From: Aquimarina sp. ERC-38
Lineage (GTDB): Bacteria > Bacteroidota > Bacteroidia > Flavobacteriales > Flavobacteriaceae
Direction: 5' to 3'
Assembly: GCF_026222555.1 (NCBI RefSeq)
Contig: NZ_CP098511.1
Coordinates: 1,717,501 to 1,781,500 of the forward strand
DNA length: 64,000 nt
Shown here: in pieces, positions 7,383-16,172 of the stretch
Layout: each line of letters begins with the position of its first letter
How positions within the stretch are numbered: position 1 is the stretch's first letter
Program-made: the position numbers and the translations under genes
The notes under the pieces: generated by a model
Database searches by the model: none
What the model was told of the DNA's origin: nothing
The model's input: only the letters and a program-made list of their open reading frames with translations

Positions 7383-8815
7383 ATAGTAAGCAATAGCTTT
7401 TTTATAGCAACCCAAAAATCCGAAGTATTTTTTTTAGAAGTTCGATTGATATCATTTGAGTGATACTTATAAATGGTTAGTAATTGCTCAATTTTGGTAT
7501 TACCTACGGCATTAAGGTTAGCCATAGAGAAATTAGTAAAATATCTTTCTTCGGTTAAATCTTGTTGAAGTACTTTAATATCAAGATGTCGGGAATCTTC
7601 TTTAATTTTCTGATAGATAAATAAAACATCTTCTTTCTTACCTTCCAGAATTTGAAAAAACTCCTTAAAATCATAAATCAAGCATCCGGTAACAATTCGA
7701 TCCCCATTGTTTCGGTAAGAAGAATTTAAAATATCGTCAATATCTGCCTGGGTAATTCCGGGCTTGGCAACAGATTTGTAAGATAGCTGATATAACGAAT
7801 TTTTAATTTTATCCGAACTTCGGTACTGCTTTGGTAACATTCCGATATATTTCTGAAAGAGCGAAGAAAAGTAGCTACGATTAGAAAACCCAATTTCGTA
7901 GGAGATTTCAGAAATATTCTTATCCGTAGTATCTAATAATTCAACAGCTTTCTTAATCCGTAGCTTTGTCGTATAATCCTGAGGAGTACTGTTAAACAAA
8001 TACCTAAAACCAGATCGAATTTTCTTAGAATTTAAACCACTAATTTCAATAAGCTTGTTTATTGTAATTTGATGTCCAAGATGTGCCACGATATATTCTT
8101 TAAGCGCTGCAATCTTTTCAATTTCCGTCCTTTTTAAAGGAATAGTAATATCAGAATTATTTGCAAATTGTTCTTGGAAAAAGAACTGCCTGGCTAATAA
8201 CATGAGGGTAGCAGCCTTGTTCATCATAAGGCTTAACGTATCCGTACCTCTGTTTTCGATCAGAAACTCCAGTTGTTCCAGTACCTGTGCCCTAATTTGT
8301 CCGAAATACCGATACGACTGTCTCTGGTGCAATTCTGTAAACAATTTATAAATTGAACTTTTAAAGATATCAATCTCTTTATCTTCAGTATTTACCAGAA
8401 GGTCCTCTACCATAATAATCATATTCAATTGTACCAGTCGATCTCCTTCAAAAATCAAATGGTCATTCTGTTCAGTATTATTTGCTATGATAATATTTTG
8501 TAAAATTTCAATTTTATTATACTCAATATTAAAATCACTTTTGTGGCTTACTTTTCCGGATCGGTGGTATAAACAGGAGATAACTGCAGAATCTGTGGTC
8601 TTTAAAGTAAAAGTGATTTTTTCTTTTACGCTTAAATCAAATAATATGGCATATACACCACTAAAAATCTGTAATAATCGAATTTCTCCTTCTGTACTTT
8701 TATTTTGTAGGGTAAGTATGGTAGAAAATTCACTTAGTACTTGTATATCAGCATCAAGTTCAGAAGCAATAGTTTGAAAAGAATCAAAGATGTTTTCAGG
8801 AATAATTTGTAACAT
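7379..8815 (-). CDS. AraC-BLUF fusion: light-responsive transcription factor
   Basis: 478 residues: an uncharacterised N-terminal region (1-230), an AraC HTH (about 235-332; ITINKLIEISGLNSKKIRSG and SEISYEIGFSNRSYFSSLF), then a C-terminal BLUF domain (about 341-435). Flavin-site residues are Y346 (QLSYKS), N370, Q388 (EFFQILEG) and M431, at exactly the family spacing. The position of the semi-conserved Trp, two before the Met, holds Phe429. The length and layout of the AraC part parallel the 339-residue regulator at 5918-6937, so the two loci look like fused and split versions of the same machine arranged tail to tail. It probably acts as a blue-light dependent DNA-binding protein; whether light activates or represses cannot be read from sequence. 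Confidence 0.9.
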   Translation of the reverse strand: MLQIIPENIFDSFQTIASELDADIQVLSEFSTILTLQNKSTEGEIRLLQIFSGVYAILFDLSVKEKITFTLKTTDSAVISCLYHRSGKVSHKSDFNIEYNKIEILQNIIIANNTEQNDHLIFEGDRLVQLNMIIMVEDLLVNTEDKEIDIFKSSIYKLFTELHQRQSYRYFGQIRAQVLEQLEFLIENRGTDTLSLMMNKAATLMLLARQFFFQEQFANNSDITIPLKRTEIEKIAALKEYIVAHLGHQITINKLIEISGLNSKKIRSGFRYLFNSTPQDYTTKLRIKKAVELLDTTDKNISEISYEIGFSNRSYFSSLFQKYIGMLPKQYRSSDKIKNSLYQLSYKSVAKPGITQADIDDILNSSYRNNGDRIVTGCLIYDFKEFFQILEGKKEDVLFIYQKIKEDSRHLDIKVLQQDLTEERYFTNFSMANLNAVGNTKIEQLLTIYKYHSNDINRTSKKNTSDFWVAIKKLLLTI

Positions 8816-9112
8816 AAAAGTTCCTATTCTTAGGATAAAATTGATTTGAGTAAAATGAGTACCTCAAAAGTATTTAAACTCCTTTTTACATTTTAACACT
8901 TGAGATTATAGTTTTAATAAATAAGATTAATTAGAGGTTAGCTCAAAATAATCTTAGAATAGACCATAACGGCAAAATGATGCTTTAGGCGTTAAAAAAC
9001 AACATGTTAACCTTAAAATGTTAAAGTTTTATGAATAATGTATAGTTATTAAACTTTTTTAGACAAATAATTGTCTACTATAATATAAGGTAAGCTCTGA
9101 AATAAGATCCGT
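8816..9112. other. Intergenic region between divergent AraC-BLUF and sigma genes
   Basis: 297 bp, strongly AT-rich, without an ORF. It must hold both divergent promoters, but I find no exact TAnnTTTG box with a matching TTG. A short inverted repeat GACAA-TAATT-TTGTC surrounds 9062-9076. Confidence 0.4.
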
Positions 9113-9673
9113 ATGAAAATAATTTCTCTCTTTACGAATGAAAAAGCATTGATTTCAAATGCTAAAAAGGGAGATCATACGGCACAACATACGCTTTATC
9201 AAAAATATGCCCCTCAAATGTTAGCGGTATGTAGAAGGTATGTAAAAGATCTTCAATTTGCCGAAGATGTCTCGATACAGGGATTTTTGAAGGTTTTTTT
9301 ACAATTGCATACCTACAGTGGTAAAGGAAGTTTTGAAGGGTGGGTCAAAAGAATTATGATCAATGAATCCATCAATTTTCTAAAGAAAAAACGAAGTTTA
9401 GTTTTTGATACCAATACAGAAGGCTATGAAAAAGTTACTAATTCAGGAATCACTTTAAAGAATGATGCGGAATATTTATTGAAATTTATAGATAGACTTC
9501 CGGATAATTGCAGGTCAATTTTTATACTGTATGCCATTGATGGATATAAGCATAGTGAAATTGCTGAATTGCTTGAAATACCTGAAAGTACTTCCAAGTC
9601 AAAATTGAGTAAAGCCCGAAAGATCCTTCAGGAGAATATAAAAAATTATAAACAGCGATATGAATCACTTTGA
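9113..9673 (+). CDS. RNA polymerase ECF-type sigma-70 factor
   Basis: 186 residues with region 2 (about 25-95: HTLYQKYAPQMLAVCRRYVKD, then AEDVSIQGFLKVF, the core-binding helix) and region 4 (about 125-178: LPDNCRSIFILYAIDGYKHS, then EIAELLEIPESTSKSKLSKA, the -35-type recognition HTH). There is no region 1 or 3, as in ECF sigma factors. It overlaps the next gene by 14 bp, so the two are translationally coupled; the partner is in the position of an anti-sigma factor. Unlike PUL-type ECF sigma factors, no SusC-like receptor follows; an outer-membrane barrel gene does, which suggests an envelope response. Confidence 0.85.
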   Translation: MKIISLFTNEKALISNAKKGDHTAQHTLYQKYAPQMLAVCRRYVKDLQFAEDVSIQGFLKVFLQLHTYSGKGSFEGWVKRIMINESINFLKKKRSLVFDTNTEGYEKVTNSGITLKNDAEYLLKFIDRLPDNCRSIFILYAIDGYKHSEIAELLEIPESTSKSKLSKARKILQENIKNYKQRYESL

Positions 9674-10331
9674 TGTAGATGCGTATACAAAAGAGGTATT
9701 AAAAGATTTTACGATTGATCCTAATAAGGATGCGTGGACTACAATCTCTGGTAAGTTGAAGTCTGCAACACGTAGAAAAAAAAGGATACAACGAGTAAAA
9801 ATTATGACTGCGGTAGGTGTTGTTATTTTTATTTCAGCTCTTCCGCTAAATCCGTATGGTTTTTATAATCCTTTTACAACAAATACACTTGCTTTTAATT
9901 GTAATTCTACAAATAAGGTTAATAATGGATCAATTGTTGTGACTAATAATACATTAAGTACGCAAGTTGTAAAGAATAAGGCAAATTCAACTAGCCTTCC
10001 TAAAAATAAGACGCTAAAGGTTTTTTTGAAGAAAGAACATAAAGAGAATGACCTCTTATGGGATAAATTTCAGGAGAATACATTAAAGAAAGATACAAGT
10101 GCTAACCGTATTGTTAGTATTACAGAGAGAAGTGAAGTAGATTCTTTATTGACTTTAGCCCAGCAACGAATTATAGAAAAGGAGCAGTTACATCTTCAGG
10201 AAAATAGGAAAATGATCGCTTACGAAATGCTTTCTGACCTGGATAAAGAAACGCTGACAGAAAAAGAAAATAATTTTTTAAAAAATATAAAACACAGTTA
10301 TTCAAAAATTAAAACAATTCTTTCAAATTAA
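9660..10331 (+). CDS. Single-pass membrane protein in anti-sigma position
   Basis: 223 residues. A cytosolic N-terminus of about 40 residues rich in Lys/Arg precedes one hydrophobic segment (KIMTAVGVVIFISALPL, about 46-62), followed by a roughly 160-residue periplasmic part that is Asn/Lys-rich and helical near its end. Topology and the 14-bp overlap with the ECF sigma gene fit an anti-sigma factor, but I see no zinc-binding HxxxCxxC motif of the ZAS type. The start is set by the overlap (ATG inside the sigma gene's last codons). Function is inferred from position only. Confidence 0.55.
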   Translation: MNHFDVDAYTKEVLKDFTIDPNKDAWTTISGKLKSATRRKKRIQRVKIMTAVGVVIFISALPLNPYGFYNPFTTNTLAFNCNSTNKVNNGSIVVTNNTLSTQVVKNKANSTSLPKNKTLKVFLKKEHKENDLLWDKFQENTLKKDTSANRIVSITERSEVDSLLTLAQQRIIEKEQLHLQENRKMIAYEMLSDLDKETLTEKENNFLKNIKHSYSKIKTILSN

Positions 10332-10414
10332 AAACTCACATATTTTGGTTGTTCATCCAGTTTTATTCAAATGAGATGTCAATCTTTTAAAAAGACTATT
10401 TAAATATTAACGCT

Positions 10415-11611
10415 ATGAAACACTTTCTATTCCTATTACTGCTCTTATTATTTGTAAATAAACAGGTTACTGCTCAAAACGTCGGAAAAACGGAAACTCT
10501 TGCTATTTTAAATCAACAATTGGATGAAATAAAAGAAGAGGAAAAACAAAATTTAAAAGTACAAATTAACAATATTAATAGCTTGTTAGACAACGGAGTT
10601 ATTGGGGTTAACGAAGCCAACCGGTTAAAAATGCAAGCTGCGGAAAAAACTGCCAAGAAAATTGAAGAACGCCAGACGTACTTACGACAAGCTATTACTC
10701 ACTTAAACGGTTCCGGAAATACGGTAAGAGAAACTAGGGACAGCGAGATTTTTTCAGATATAGATACTTATTTTGACAAGAGAAATAGCGTATCTCCTGC
10801 AAAGCCACAAGGATATCCGCAACGACCACCGGTAAGACAATATCAATATCCTCAACCTGCCAGAGGTTATCAATATCAGCAACCTATTCAGCGAAATCAA
10901 CAGATAGCACCTATAGGTAAAAAGAAATTATGGATATCAACACCAACATCTGTAGACCTGGTGTTAGCCGGAGGTTTATCTAATACAATAAGAGAGGAAT
11001 TTGATCAAATTACAGAAGTTAGCCAGGAAAATATAGAAGATGAACGTTATTATGACCTGGAAAACTCTCGTTTCTTTGAATTTGGGTTTGCCTTAAAGAC
11101 CCCTTTAGTACGTAGAAACGGAATTCGTATTAAATACGGATTATCTTATCAAACGAATATCCTGGCACCTAACGGCAATCGCTATTTTGCAGAGCGTAAT
11201 GGCTTAACACAGTTAAGGGTGGCAAATGAGGAGATTAGAAGGTCACGTTTTGTAGTAAACAACCTGGTCGTACCTATTCATTTTGAAATAGGGTCTACCA
11301 GACTAAAACAAACCAGTGAGTCTAATTATTACTCCACTAAAGGTCAATTAAAGATAGGTTTCGGAGGGTATGCAGGGTTTAATGTACATGCCAGACAAAC
11401 GCTGCAAACTTATGAGCGTAACCGAGGGTTGGTATATTTAAGGAGACAATATATCGATGGTTATGATGTGAATCGTTATATCTATGGGTTAAGTGCGTAT
11501 ATCGGAGTTGGAGGGTTTTCTATTTATGGAAAATACGATCTGAATACCATATTTAACAATGGGGTAGAAGATGAGCGTTTTGTATCCGTAGGTTTGCGGT
11601 TTGACTTATAA
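10415..11611 (+). CDS. Outer-membrane beta-barrel protein with coiled-coil/linker N-terminus
   Basis: 398 residues. Signal peptide 1-20 (MKHFLFLLLLLLFVNKQVTA, cleaved before QNVG). Residues 25-95 are charged and helical (coiled-coil-like KEEEKQNLKVQINNINSLL). Residues 120-165 form a Pro/Gln/Tyr-rich low-complexity linker (repeated QYQYPQP). From about 175 to the end come alternating beta-strands ending in an aromatic-rich FVSVGLRFDL, the typical C-terminal strand of an outer-membrane barrel. It lies downstream of the sigma/membrane-protein pair and is likely their regulated envelope target or sensor. No specific family recognised. Confidence 0.6.
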   Translation: MKHFLFLLLLLLFVNKQVTAQNVGKTETLAILNQQLDEIKEEEKQNLKVQINNINSLLDNGVIGVNEANRLKMQAAEKTAKKIEERQTYLRQAITHLNGSGNTVRETRDSEIFSDIDTYFDKRNSVSPAKPQGYPQRPPVRQYQYPQPARGYQYQQPIQRNQQIAPIGKKKLWISTPTSVDLVLAGGLSNTIREEFDQITEVSQENIEDERYYDLENSRFFEFGFALKTPLVRRNGIRIKYGLSYQTNILAPNGNRYFAERNGLTQLRVANEEIRRSRFVVNNLVVPIHFEIGSTRLKQTSESNYYSTKGQLKIGFGGYAGFNVHARQTLQTYERNRGLVYLRRQYIDGYDVNRYIYGLSAYIGVGGFSIYGKYDLNTIFNNGVEDERFVSVGLRFDL

Positions 11612-11667
11612 TAAAAACAACGAATAATATAGAAAATTAAATTTTCTAATTTAGGTAGAGAACAAAA

Positions 11668-12660
11668 ATGATATTTAAAATTATGGAGATGAAAATGAGA
11701 AATTTAGTTATTGCAGTGGCAATTTTATGGGGATTACAATCTTTTGCACAGGAGAACTCGTTAAAAAACGATATTATCATGGCTCAAGATGGTCAGATAC
11801 TACAGGTAAAGGTAACAAAGGTTACTGATAATACCATTAGTTTTACCTATCCGGGAGAAAGTGTTACTAACGAAATTAATTCAAAAGGGGTTGATAAGAT
11901 CATTTTTGCCAACGGAAGAACTCAAAATTTTGGAAGCAAGGAAGGAAATACTTCTCAGGTTCAAGCTCAAGTTGTCAGTCCGAAAGTTGAAAAAACAGCA
12001 CCAGTTACGGTAGTTCCCGGCACGAATACTACCGATCAAAGTGCCTCTATTTATTCGGATTTTATTGAGGAAAAAGCTCCGGAACTTCCGTTATTCACTA
12101 AAAAAACCATGGCAATTATTCCGGTAAAATTTACGAAAGGAAAGCTATACGATAAAACTTTATCTAAAGATGCTACGGACCTTATGGTATCCTTGACTTC
12201 ACAAAAAGCTGCAACTTCGGGAATCAAGGTTTTGGGTAAAGAAGATGTCATTAAAAAACTACTTGCTGCCGGAATTAATTATGAAAAACTAAGAAACTCT
12301 TCACCTCAGGAATTAAGAAAAGTACTGGGAACCGAATATTTATTGTATGTAACCCTAGAAGAAAAGGAGAAAGGAGAAGAAGCTAACCCTACAACCTCTT
12401 TAGGTTATGATTTTTTAAGTAGTGAAGAGAAGGTAGCTACATCTGCCAGTGATAAAAAACAAACGGAGTTGAGTGCTAATTTAAGAGTTTATGATGCAGA
12501 CAGTGAAGTTGAAGCATATGAAGTAGATTTCTTTGAAACTATTTTTAAGAGAAGTCCTTCTACTCTAAATACAAACGTTGGTATAAGCAATAAATGGAAA
12601 TCCTCTTTACGGTATTTAACAGATCAATTATATACTTCTAAGGTTTTTATGGGGCTTTAG
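11668..12660 (+). CDS. Secreted/periplasmic protein of unknown function
   Basis: 330 residues as drawn. Several in-frame ATGs precede the signal peptide (codons 1, 6, 8 and 10); the one at 11695 (MRNLVIAVAILWGLQSFAQ) gives the most compact signal sequence, so the true start may be 15-27 bp downstream. Residues about 28-90 read like a small beta-domain seen in Bacteroidota secreted proteins (DIIMAQDGQILQVKVTKVTD, then KGVDKIIFANGRTQ). Residues 135-330 include an alternating beta/alpha region (TMAIIPVKFTKGKLYD, then TEYLLYVTLEEKE) faintly like CsgG/TolB-N type folds. It completes the sigma-factor gene group. Confidence 0.55.
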   Translation: MIFKIMEMKMRNLVIAVAILWGLQSFAQENSLKNDIIMAQDGQILQVKVTKVTDNTISFTYPGESVTNEINSKGVDKIIFANGRTQNFGSKEGNTSQVQAQVVSPKVEKTAPVTVVPGTNTTDQSASIYSDFIEEKAPELPLFTKKTMAIIPVKFTKGKLYDKTLSKDATDLMVSLTSQKAATSGIKVLGKEDVIKKLLAAGINYEKLRNSSPQELRKVLGTEYLLYVTLEEKEKGEEANPTTSLGYDFLSSEEKVATSASDKKQTELSANLRVYDADSEVEAYEVDFFETIFKRSPSTLNTNVGISNKWKSSLRYLTDQLYTSKVFMGL

Positions 12661-12700
12661 GCGCTAACTAAAGATTTTAAAATATTAATTCAGCTATGTA

Positions 12701-12769
12701 TTATAATAATTAGTCTTGATTGTTGGTTCTAGAAGCAATATTGATCTTAAATCTTTACCAGACACTAAT
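12701..12769 (+). repeat. Remnant of the 240-bp MITE-like family
   Basis: About 69 bp match the last part of the elements at 19311-19550 and 24551-24790, including TTAGTCTTGATT, TTCTAGAAGCAATA and the terminal TCTTTACC-GACACTAAT. It lacks the GC-rich hairpin and all of the left half, so it is a decayed copy. Confidence 0.6.
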
Positions 12770-12790
12770 AAAGTTGATAATAGAAATTGA

Positions 12791-12836
12791 TAAAACCCGG
12801 GAATAAATACCGCATGTTATTTATTTCCGGGTTTTA
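12791..12836. terminator. Strong bidirectional terminator between the sigma locus and leuB
   Basis: Arms TAAAACCCGGGAATAAATA (12791-12809) and its complement (12818-12836) form a 19-bp stem with one G-T wobble, flanked by A and T tracts. It lies between the convergent ends of the plus-strand gene at 12660 and leuB, so it can serve both. Confidence 0.8.
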
Positions 12837-12856
12837 TGATAGAACAGTTCTAATAT

Positions 12857-13915
12857 TTATAGATTGTTAACTAACCAATCTCCAACTTCGCTGGTTTTAT
12901 AGGAGGTACCGCCTTCAGCCAGGTCTTCGGTTACATATCCTTCTTCTAAGGATTTATTGACTACGTTTCTGATAGCTTCTGCTTCTTCTTTTAAGTTAAA
13001 GGCAGTTTCAAACATCATAGCCGCAGATAATACGGTAGCTAAAGGATTTGCAATATCTTTTCCTGCAGCTTGTGGGTACGACCCGTGAATAGGTTCAAAA
13101 AGCGAAGCTTTTTCGCCTAAAGAAGCAGAGGGCATTAACCCCATTGACCCGGAAATTACTGACGCTTCATCAGTTAGGATATCCCCAAACAAATTTTCGG
13201 TAATTAATACGTCATAAGAATTAGGCCACTGTACTAATCGCATCGCAACCGCATCTACAAATTCGTAGCTTACTTCTACTTCCGGATAATCTTTTTCCAT
13301 TGCCTGTACAGTCTCTCTCCATAATCGGGAAGATTCTAATACATTGGCTTTATCTACGCAACATAACTTTTTACCTCTGGACATGGCTGCTTCAAAACCT
13401 TTTTTAGCCAATCGTTGAATTTCTTCACGTTTATAAGTACACGTGTCGTAAGCAGTATCGCCGTTGTCTTCTCGTCCTCTTTTACCAAAATAGATACCAC
13501 TTGTTAATTCTCTAAAGAAAACCAGGTCCGTGCCTTCAATACGTTCTCTTTTTAAAGGAGATTTATCAATTAAAGAAGGAAAAATAAAAGTAGGGCGAAC
13601 GTTAGCAAACAAACCTAACTTTTGACGCATTTTTAATAATCCTTGCTCCGGTCTTACCTTCGCTGAAGGGTCATTATCAAATCTGGGATGACCAATAGCT
13701 CCGAATAATACTGCATCAGCTTTTTCACAAATCTCATGAGTTTCATCCGGGTAAGGCTCACCTACCGCGTCGATAGCTGCGGCACCGGTTAATGCTTTGG
13801 TCCAGTTAATTTGATGATTATATTTTGTTGCGATCGCATCACAAACTTTTACAGCTTGATCAATAACTTCAGGACCGATCCCATCTCCGGGAAGTAATGC
13901 TATGTTTAGGTTCAT
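12857..13915 (-). CDS. leuB: 3-isopropylmalate dehydrogenase
   Basis: 352 residues, full family length. It oxidises and decarboxylates 3-isopropylmalate to 2-oxoisocaproate with NAD in leucine synthesis. Evidence is the N-terminal IALLPGDGIGPEV, the substrate-binding RxxxR region (EQGLLKMRQKLGLFANVRP), the FFRELTSGIYFG loop, the catalytic Lys/Tyr region and the metal-binding NLFGDILTDEASVISGSMGL Asp cluster with the GLMPSASLG signature. It is the last gene of leuC-leuD-leuA-leuB. A 698-bp spacer separates it from leuA, unusually long for an operon and full of repeats and debris, so leuB may have its own promoter or depend on read-through. Confidence 0.95.
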   Translation of the reverse strand: MNLNIALLPGDGIGPEVIDQAVKVCDAIATKYNHQINWTKALTGAAAIDAVGEPYPDETHEICEKADAVLFGAIGHPRFDNDPSAKVRPEQGLLKMRQKLGLFANVRPTFIFPSLIDKSPLKRERIEGTDLVFFRELTSGIYFGKRGREDNGDTAYDTCTYKREEIQRLAKKGFEAAMSRGKKLCCVDKANVLESSRLWRETVQAMEKDYPEVEVSYEFVDAVAMRLVQWPNSYDVLITENLFGDILTDEASVISGSMGLMPSASLGEKASLFEPIHGSYPQAAGKDIANPLATVLSAAMMFETAFNLKEEAEAIRNVVNKSLEEGYVTEDLAEGGTSYKTSEVGDWLVNNL

Positions 13916-14118
13916 TTTTTTGGTTTACTTTTTGTTTTAAGTACTAGGTACTATGTATTAAGTACAAAGTGTAATAGTTATTATAATTTATATAGATATT
14001 TTTAAGTCTTCAGAATTTTAATGTGATCACTTTCTTTTAGATACTTTTATCAAAGTTCCTTTTTCATTTATCTAAATCTTTCATTTTACAGTAGTTTCGC
14101 TAATTTTTTATTTCTTTT

Positions 14119-14364
14119 TCAAAATAAATCTTTGTTACCTTCAAAATCTTCATATGTAAGTCCAACTATATCGTCTAAAATTCTATCAATTTGTTGTTTG
14201 AAATCACCATATTATTTTTCATTTAAATGTTGGAAGTTCAATTCTTGGTATCAATTAAATTATTTGAAGCTCCATTGTCCGTACTGTTATCAGAATACAA
14301 AGAAGTAATAATAATTGCTAAAAGGATTATTAATGATATTCTTACTTTAAGAAGTTGTTTAAAC
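14119..14364 (-). pseudogene. Possible decayed small lipoprotein gene
   Basis: On the minus strand, from 14364, a frame reads KQLLKVRISLIILLAIIITS, then LYSDNSTDNG, a signal-peptide-like start that ends at TGA (14240-14238). A second frame (about 14213-14119) reads YGDFKQQIDRILDDIVG, then TYEDFEGN, and stops. Neither frame has an ATG start. Together they look like a short lipoprotein gene broken by mutation, its 5' end replaced by the palindromic element at 14351-14511. Weak evidence. Confidence 0.25.
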
Positions 14365-14511
14365 TTTCCTTAATTGGCTGCAAAATGTTCTTTTTCACTT
14401 ACTTTTTATCATTTTTAAGTTCCGTAGCTACGGCTATGCAACTGAAAAATGATTTCAATTAAGCAAAAAATACCTATTTTTCGCTTCAATCAGAAAAGTT
14501 TAAACCACTTC
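14351..14511. repeat. 161-bp imperfect palindromic element (MITE-like or IS ends)
   Basis: Terminal inverted repeats GAAGTTGTTTAAACTTT (14351-14367) and its complement with one mismatch (14495-14511). The two halves stay similar all the way to the centre, where TCATTTTTAAGTT / AACTGAAAAATGA arms (14409-14421, 14439-14451) enclose the perfect palindrome CCGTAGCTACGG (14422-14433). It encodes nothing and sits in the leuA-leuB spacer. It could be a MITE or two fused IS ends after internal deletion. Confidence 0.55.
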
Positions 14512-14533
14512 TAATTATTTAAAATTTATTTTT

Positions 14534-14617
14534 CATCTACCATCTACCATCTACCATCTACCATCTACCATCTACCATCTACCATCTACCATCTACCAAC
14601 TACCAACTACCAACTAC
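14534..14617. repeat. Heptamer tandem array, 12 units, ending in the leuA stop codon
   Basis: Nine perfect CATCTAC units (14534-14596) followed by three CAACTAC variants (14597-14617). On the minus strand the unit is GTAGATG/GTAGTTG, and the TAG of the first unit is the leuA stop codon (14616-14614). Seven-base units are not codon-neutral, so length change upstream of the stop would shift frame; here the array begins exactly at the stop. Confidence 0.9.
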
Positions 14618-16137
14618 CCCCTTATAATATTCAACATTTTCTGCGTAGCTTTAATGGCGGATACCGTTTGGTCAGAGTCCAGTCCGCGGGTAACAATTTC
14701 TTTTTCTTCAGTTTTCCAGGTAATAACAGTTTCACATAACGCATCCGAATTACTTCCTGGGGGAATGCGTACGGCATAGTCCACTAATAAGGGAAGTGTT
14801 TTACTTTTAGCCGTATATACTTTACGAATAGCATTCATAAAGGCATCGTACTGTCCGTCACCACTGGCATGCTCCTCCACGGTTTCTTGGTCAAAAGTGA
14901 TTGCTACCGTAGCCGTAGGTTTTAATCCTTTGGCATGGCTTAGCACGTAGGATTTAATTTTAACCGTGTCTTTGTATAAATTGCTGTCTAAAACATCAGA
15001 AATAATATAAGGCAAATCATCCTGGGTAACCACTTCCTTTTTATCCCCAAGTTTTATAATTTTTTGGGTAACTTTTTTGATATCTTCAGGACTTAGTTTT
15101 AAGCCCAATTCTTCCAGATTTTTTTCAATACTGGCTTTTCCGGAACTTTTGCCCAGGGCATATTTTCGTTTTCTGCCAAAGCGTTCCGGCATCAAATCAT
15201 TAAAATACAGGTTGTGTTTATTATCACCGTCCGCATGGATTCCGGCGGTTTGGGTAAACACGTTTTCACCGACCACCGGTTTGTTTACCGGGATTTTAAA
15301 TCCGGAAAAGGTCTCTACCAGTTTGCTTACTTTATACAATTCGGATTCTTTTACGTTGATTTTTACATCCGGAAAATAATCGTTAATTACCGCGGTTACA
15401 CTGGCTAGCGGAGCATTACCCGCCCGTTCTCCCATCCCATTCATGGTCAGGTGTAAGCCATTCATTCCTGCTTTAATCCCTTCCATAACATTAGCAACAC
15501 CTAGATCGTAATCGTTATGTGCGTGGAAATCAAAATGAATTTGTGGATATTTTTCTCTTATTTCCTTAAGAAAAGTAGATGTTTCATCCGGAATCAAAAC
15601 CCCCAAGGTATCCGGAAGCATTATTCTTCTAACGGGCTGGGTACTTAAAAAATCAAAGTATTCAAAAACGTATTCTTTAGAATTACGCATACCGTTACTC
15701 CAGTCTTCCAAATATATATTACTGGTAATTCCCCTTTCTGCTGCTTCTTTTAAATTATCAGCAATATCAGAAAAATGTTGTTTTGCTGTTTTTTTTAATT
15801 GATAAGTCAGGTGGTTTAAAGAACCTTTGGTCAAAAGGTTTTGCACTTTTGCACCGGTATTTTCCATCCATTGAAAAGACTTTCCTTTATCTACAAAAGT
15901 TAAGACCTCTACCTGATCTAGATGATTAGTTGCGGTAGCCCATTCGATAATATTTTTTACCGCGTCAAATTCACCTTGCGAGACCCGGGCAGATGCCACT
16001 TCAATACGATCTACGCCTAATTCTTCAATAAGAAGCTGGGCGATCGTTAATTTTTCAGAAGCAGAAAAAGAAATACCTGAAGTTTGCTCTCCGTCACGGA
16101 GCGTAGTATCCATAATTTCCAGGGCTCGCTTGGTCAT
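14614..16137 (-). CDS. leuA: 2-isopropylmalate synthase family enzyme
   Basis: 507 residues. The HMGL-like TIM barrel (about 5-275) carries the catalytic start EIMDTTLRDGEQTSGISFS and the metal site HFDFHAHNDYDLGVANV; the GMGERAGNAPLASV loop is typical. The C-terminal part (about 360-505) is the LeuA allosteric/dimer domain, normally the leucine feedback site. It condenses acetyl-CoA with 2-oxoisovalerate. Citramalate synthase has the same architecture, so sequence alone leaves some doubt, but position between leuD and leuB favours LeuA. Its TAG stop is supplied by the first unit of a heptamer array. Confidence 0.88.
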   Translation of the reverse strand: MTKRALEIMDTTLRDGEQTSGISFSASEKLTIAQLLIEELGVDRIEVASARVSQGEFDAVKNIIEWATATNHLDQVEVLTFVDKGKSFQWMENTGAKVQNLLTKGSLNHLTYQLKKTAKQHFSDIADNLKEAAERGITSNIYLEDWSNGMRNSKEYVFEYFDFLSTQPVRRIMLPDTLGVLIPDETSTFLKEIREKYPQIHFDFHAHNDYDLGVANVMEGIKAGMNGLHLTMNGMGERAGNAPLASVTAVINDYFPDVKINVKESELYKVSKLVETFSGFKIPVNKPVVGENVFTQTAGIHADGDNKHNLYFNDLMPERFGRKRKYALGKSSGKASIEKNLEELGLKLSPEDIKKVTQKIIKLGDKKEVVTQDDLPYIISDVLDSNLYKDTVKIKSYVLSHAKGLKPTATVAITFDQETVEEHASGDGQYDAFMNAIRKVYTAKSKTLPLLVDYAVRIPPGSNSDALCETVITWKTEEKEIVTRGLDSDQTVSAIKATQKMLNIIRG

Positions 16138-16172
16138 TTTTTTAGTATATCTTTATCTTATAAATTAAATTT

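Noticed and set aside
9660..10331. Firm anti-sigma factor annotation
   Set aside because: Topology fits but the zinc anti-sigma motif is absent, so only position supports it.
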